Below are positions 60,801 to 64,000 of a stretch of 64,000 nucleotides of DNA, in pieces. The stretch lies in assembly GCA_030549205.1 (NCBI GenBank), contig JAUKTV010000005.1, positions 2,852,001-2,916,000 of the forward strand, read 5' to 3'. The notes below the pieces were generated by a model. The model had not been told where the DNA came from, ran no database searches, and worked only from the letters and a program-made list of their open reading frames with translations. The translations under genes and the position numbers were made by a program. Origin of the DNA: Apiosordaria backusii (lineage: Eukaryota > Ascomycota > Sordariomycetes > Sordariales > Lasiosphaeriaceae). Every line of letters starts with the position of its first letter. The first letter of the stretch is position 1.

Positions 60801-61384
60801 ATAAGCCTTTTTACTTTAAAGGCTGAAACCGACATACTTATTAAAGCTATTTATAAGGCTTTATAGATTAAAAAGGTTTATAAGGAATTAGGGTATACTT
60901 TAGTAGGCTCTATCCTTCTATATAGTAATAATATTGGCTTTATAATTACTGTTTATAACTTAGCCTTTTATAATTATATTAAGTATATACTATTAAAATA
61001 CTATTAAGTTAAAAAGTAAATTAAGGTACTATAGGTTACTATTAACTACTTAAATATTAAATAAATACCGGCCGATAGGCTGATTAAACTATTAGTTAGT
61101 TAAAAATTTAAGACCTTTATAGGTCTTTTACGCTTAAGGAATAGGCCTATAGAAAAAAAGTTAATAAAGGAATAGATTAGAAAACCACCTTTCTTATATT
61201 TAATTTTCCTTTATAATTTAGCTTATAAAAGTAATTACTTAATGTTTAAATATATAGGCCTTAACGCCTTATATACCTTATATTTTAGTTTTTTAATTAG
61301 CTAGTTAGTTCATTAGTTTTAGCTTACTACAATAGGCCTTAGATTTAAATCTAAGCTTACCACTTACTATAAGTAAAGGAAGGA
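57874..61384 (+). pseudogene. E4 pol remnant (integrase, RT, RNase H)
   Basis: Integrase core at about 58380-58760, ending with a PYxxxQNG-like block. RT from about 59700: KGF, DFIGAFFN, a FYSLKQS block, and the YxDD position at 60156-60167 (YINN, both Asp lost by G to A). RNase H at about 60620-61080 (FVAGG-like, KLKKANTISLFTLKAE, LYSNNIGFI, IPADRLIK). The blocks are in Ty1/copia order. The region ends with the polypurine tract AAAGGAAGGA before the 3' LTR. Confidence 0.87.
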
Positions 61385-62217
61385 TGTTAAACTAGGTCCC
61401 TATAAAGCCTAGTTTATAATAAGTAGCTATTATTATATTATATAGTAAAAGCTTAAGTATAAAAGCCTATCTATTAGCTACTTAACATTTACCTAGTACC
61501 TTACTTTACTATAGGGCTATTTAAAGGCTTATATTCTACTAACTAGTAGGCCAAACTGCCTATAATTTTATATTTAGGCTATTAAGGCCTACTACTATAG
61601 GCAATATAAGTGGCCTAACCCTAACTTTATAATAACCTATACTTTAGATTAAAGGTGTCGGGTTTTATAGCCCTTTTATATAGCTGTAAGTCGATTTTTA
61701 AAACGCTGTAAATTACATTAACTTAGCTACCTATAAGACCTATAGCCAACTATTAGATTAGCTAAATTAATTAAAAATTAGTAAGCCTATAGTAAAGTAA
61801 GTATATTATTACTATACTAAATTATAAGCCTATAGGCCCTATAGGTCAGAAGCTACAGAGGGCTTAGTAAGTAGTTTATAAGGCTTAGCAAACCTCGGAG
61901 TTAACTAAGCCATACTTTAGCCTATTTGCCTACTAGGATATACAAAGCACCGTACGTTAGTCGGTAGGTATATAGTAAAGTTCAAGTACAAACCCTACTA
62001 TAGAGATTATTATAGTAGATTTATAAAAGGCTAGCACTATAATACAATTGTTTACCTACTATATTTCTATTCTACAGTACCTACAAGGTACTGTATTCTA
62101 ATACCCCAGTACTGAACTATAGGTATCACGTATAAGACTTCCGCTGCACTGTAAGCTAGTGGGTAAGCACTAATTACAGGGCCCTTAAGCCTGTAATTGG
62201 CCATACCTATTCCAATA
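61385..62217 (+). repeat. E4 3' LTR, copia family A
   Basis: 833 bp, matching 48169-49001. Here the inner (left) part is strongly mutated and the outer (right) part is nearly intact, the mirror image of the 5' LTR: CTTCCGCTGCACTGTAAGCT (62138) against TTTCTACTATACTATAAGCT (48922). It closes with TCCAATA (from CCAACA), then GAAAG. Confidence 0.95.
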
Positions 62218-62222
62218 GAAAG

Positions 62223-63592
62223 CTCTTTTCTATAGCCTATAGGTATTAATTTACTTAATCTATAACTTAGAAATCGATACCGGCTAATATAAGCTAGTTA
62301 ATTATATTAAAGAACTTAACGTTAAAGTCTACTAAAGAGCCTGTAAATTAGTAGAAGTTTAAAAAGTAGTATTCTCTATAAAAGTTCCTTTATTATAATT
62401 TAGCACTATAGGAATATCTTTAAATAAGCAGTTTATAGGCTTTAATAGGGCTTATTTATTATAAAATAGAAGCCTAAAAGCCTAAAGCTATATTATTTTA
62501 TAATAATATTAATAGTAAGGCCTATTTAGCATTACTTTAGTAGGCTATTATAGTAGGGTCCTTTATAAAAGTAGCTATATTGATAGTATATAGTATAATA
62601 TTTAGGCTCTATTTCTATAGATCAAAATTCTCAAGGCCTATAAGCCTTTAGTTAGTGGGAAATTCGTAGACCTTTTTAATTATTTTAGTAACTATAGTAG
62701 TATAAAGGACCTTAGTAGAACTACTATTAGCCTTAAACCTTAGTTAATAGGCTACTATAGCTTTTAAATATATAGCTTTAGTTACTATTAAAAAAGTAGT
62801 TATAGTAGCTTTAGGCTATTTTAAAGTGCTTTAAACTACTATTAAAAGCTTAATTTACTTTACTACTTTAATTATAATACTTTATAACTATTAAATTTAA
62901 GCCTTTTATTTCTTTAATTAAACAGTAAAGGCCTATATATAGTAAGAATCTACTGATTCTTTCTCCTTAAAAGACCCTTATTTAGGCTTTATATTTTACA
63001 TTTTTAAATCTATAAAAGGCTTAATATACTTACTACTAGAACATCCTATAGGGCTTTAAAACCCTAGCTTAATACCGTTTTTAACTAAGGCTTTAACTAT
63101 AGTTTACTTATATAGTAAAAGGGCTAAGTTTATAGTACTTAAAAGCCTTAAAGAATAGGCTCTATTTTATATAGTAAATTACTATAACTACTAATAGTAA
63201 TAATAGTTAAGAAGGTTACTTTACCTTTTTACTTTTTTACCTACCTTTAGGATTTACAAAATTACCTACTTAACTATAGTTAAAGTAAAAGGCTATTTCT
63301 AACTTTTATAAGCTTATAGCTTATAGACCTTTAGTACTCTATTAGGCCTAATTTTTATACGCTTTACGGTATAATAAATTTAATAGTAGATATAAATTTA
63401 AACCTTATAGGCCTTTAGAAAACTTAATAAGGTAAAGCAAGCTTAGTATTTACTTTATAACCCTACCTTAATAAATAAGCTTTAAAATCAATAATTTTAT
63501 AGCCTACTTATAGTATAGTTTATAGTAGCCTAAGCCGTTATTTATAAAAGGCTTTAAACCTAAGCTTATAAGCCTATAACCTAATTAAGTAT
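62223..63592 (-). pseudogene. E1 gag and leader remnant, right piece
   Basis: Minus-strand continuation of E1 after E4. It matches E4 at about 49019-50380 throughout. Gag texture with stops; the leader lies next to the primer-binding site. Confidence 0.85.
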
Positions 63593-63609
63593 CTTCTAGG
63601 TTTATAACC
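63593..63609 (-). other. E1 primer-binding site, internal initiator tRNA-Met
   Basis: Read on the minus strand: GGTTATAAACCTAGAAG, directly after the 5' LTR. It differs from the tRNA-Met anticodon-arm complement only by RIP-type changes. Confidence 0.75.
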
Positions 63610-64000
63610 TATTAAAATAAGTATAGCTAATTATAAGCTTAAAGGCCCTATAATTAGTACTTATATACTAGCTTACAGTATAGTAAAAGTCTTATATATA
63701 ATATCTATAGTTTAATATTAAGGTATTAGAATATAGTACCTTACAGGTACTGTAGGATAGAAATATAATAAGTAAACAATTGTATTATAATACTAGCCTT
63801 CTATAAATCTACTATAATAATCTCTATAATAAGATTTATACTTGACCTTTACTATATACCTACCGACAGATATACAGTACTTTATATACCCTAGTAAACA
63901 GATAGGCCAAAGTATAGCTTAGTTAACCCCGAGGTTTACTAAGCCCTATAAACTACTTACTAAACCCTCTATAGTTCTAAACCTACAAGGCCTACAGGCC
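63610..64000 (-). repeat. E1 5' LTR, copia family A, truncated by window edge
   Basis: Begins TATTAAAATAAG, the RIP-mutated complement of the LTR end, and matches 24789-25180. The remaining part, about 440 bp, should lie beyond the window and end in the TGTTAAACTAGG complement followed by CCTTT. Confidence 0.92.

Larger units (their letters stand above)
48169..62217 (+). mobile_element. E4: Ty1/copia family A retrotransposon, inside E1
   Basis: 14,049 bp including E5; 7,590 bp of its own, with 833-bp LTRs at both ends and target duplication GAAAG. It is the same family as E1 but in the opposite orientation, so the family inserted into its own copy. Plus-strand order gag, integrase, RT, RNase H. 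No intact ORF. Confidence 0.95.
24789..64000 (-). mobile_element. E1: Ty1/copia family A retrotransposon, outermost, cut by window edge
   Basis: Read on the minus strand. Its 3' LTR is at 24789-25622 and its 5' LTR starts at 63610 and leaves the window after 391 bp. The body is in three pieces: 25623-29690, 47685-48163 and 62223-63609, separated by E2 and E4. When the pieces are put next to each other they are collinear with E4 read on the plus strand, the other family A copy. Gene order 5'-gag-integrase-RT-RNase H-3' makes it Ty1/copia. All frames are broken by RIP. E1 must be the oldest of the five insertions because it hosts the rest. Confidence 0.93.

Overview
The window is nuclear DNA of a filamentous ascomycete. 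Short introns with GT...AG ends and CTRAC-type branch points, together with the sequences of ATG11, the CENP-H-like protein and phosphoglucomutase, point to a Sordariomycete, perhaps Hypocreales; the species cannot be named from sequence alone. It has two sharply different parts: a GC-balanced gene block (1 to about 23,400) and an AT-rich, gene-free block (about 23,400 to 64,000) of LTR retrotransposons destroyed by repeat-induced point mutation (RIP).

The gene block holds nine genes, rebuilt exon by exon: ATG11 (selective-autophagy scaffold, minus), a CENP-H-like kinetochore protein (plus), the HMG-box protein NHP6 (plus), a ten-exon conserved gene of unknown function (plus), phosphoglucomutase (plus), oligoribonuclease (minus), a Gfo/Idh/MocA-type oxidoreductase (plus), a short KES1-type oxysterol-binding protein (plus) and a membrane-anchored UBP16-type deubiquitinase (minus). 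They are ordinary housekeeping genes with no sign of a metabolic cluster. ATG11/CENP-H and oligoribonuclease/oxidoreductase are divergent pairs; phosphoglucomutase/oligoribonuclease and the oxysterol protein/deubiquitinase are convergent pairs.

At the border (23,431-24,050) lies a 620-bp palindrome made of four smaller palindromes placed symmetrically about 23,720, followed by about 740 bp of AT-rich DNA.

The rest is one nest of five LTR retrotransposons, three levels deep. E1 (Ty1/copia family A, minus, 24,789 to beyond 64,000) was hit twice: by E2 (copia family B, plus, 29,696-47,679, target duplication GTATC) and by E4 (copia A, plus, 48,169-62,217, GAAAG). E2 then received E3 (Ty3/gypsy chromovirus, minus, 34,098-45,580, TTTAA), and E4 received E5 (copia B, minus, 51,415-57,868, AAATG). 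Every inner element has two LTRs of equal length and a perfect 5-bp target duplication, and every insertion site can be checked against an uninterrupted copy of the same sequence elsewhere in the window. No element keeps an intact reading frame. Primer-binding sites remain readable: the copias match the internal anticodon region of initiator tRNA-Met, the chromovirus its 3' end. RIP is weaker at the outer ends of each element than inside it.
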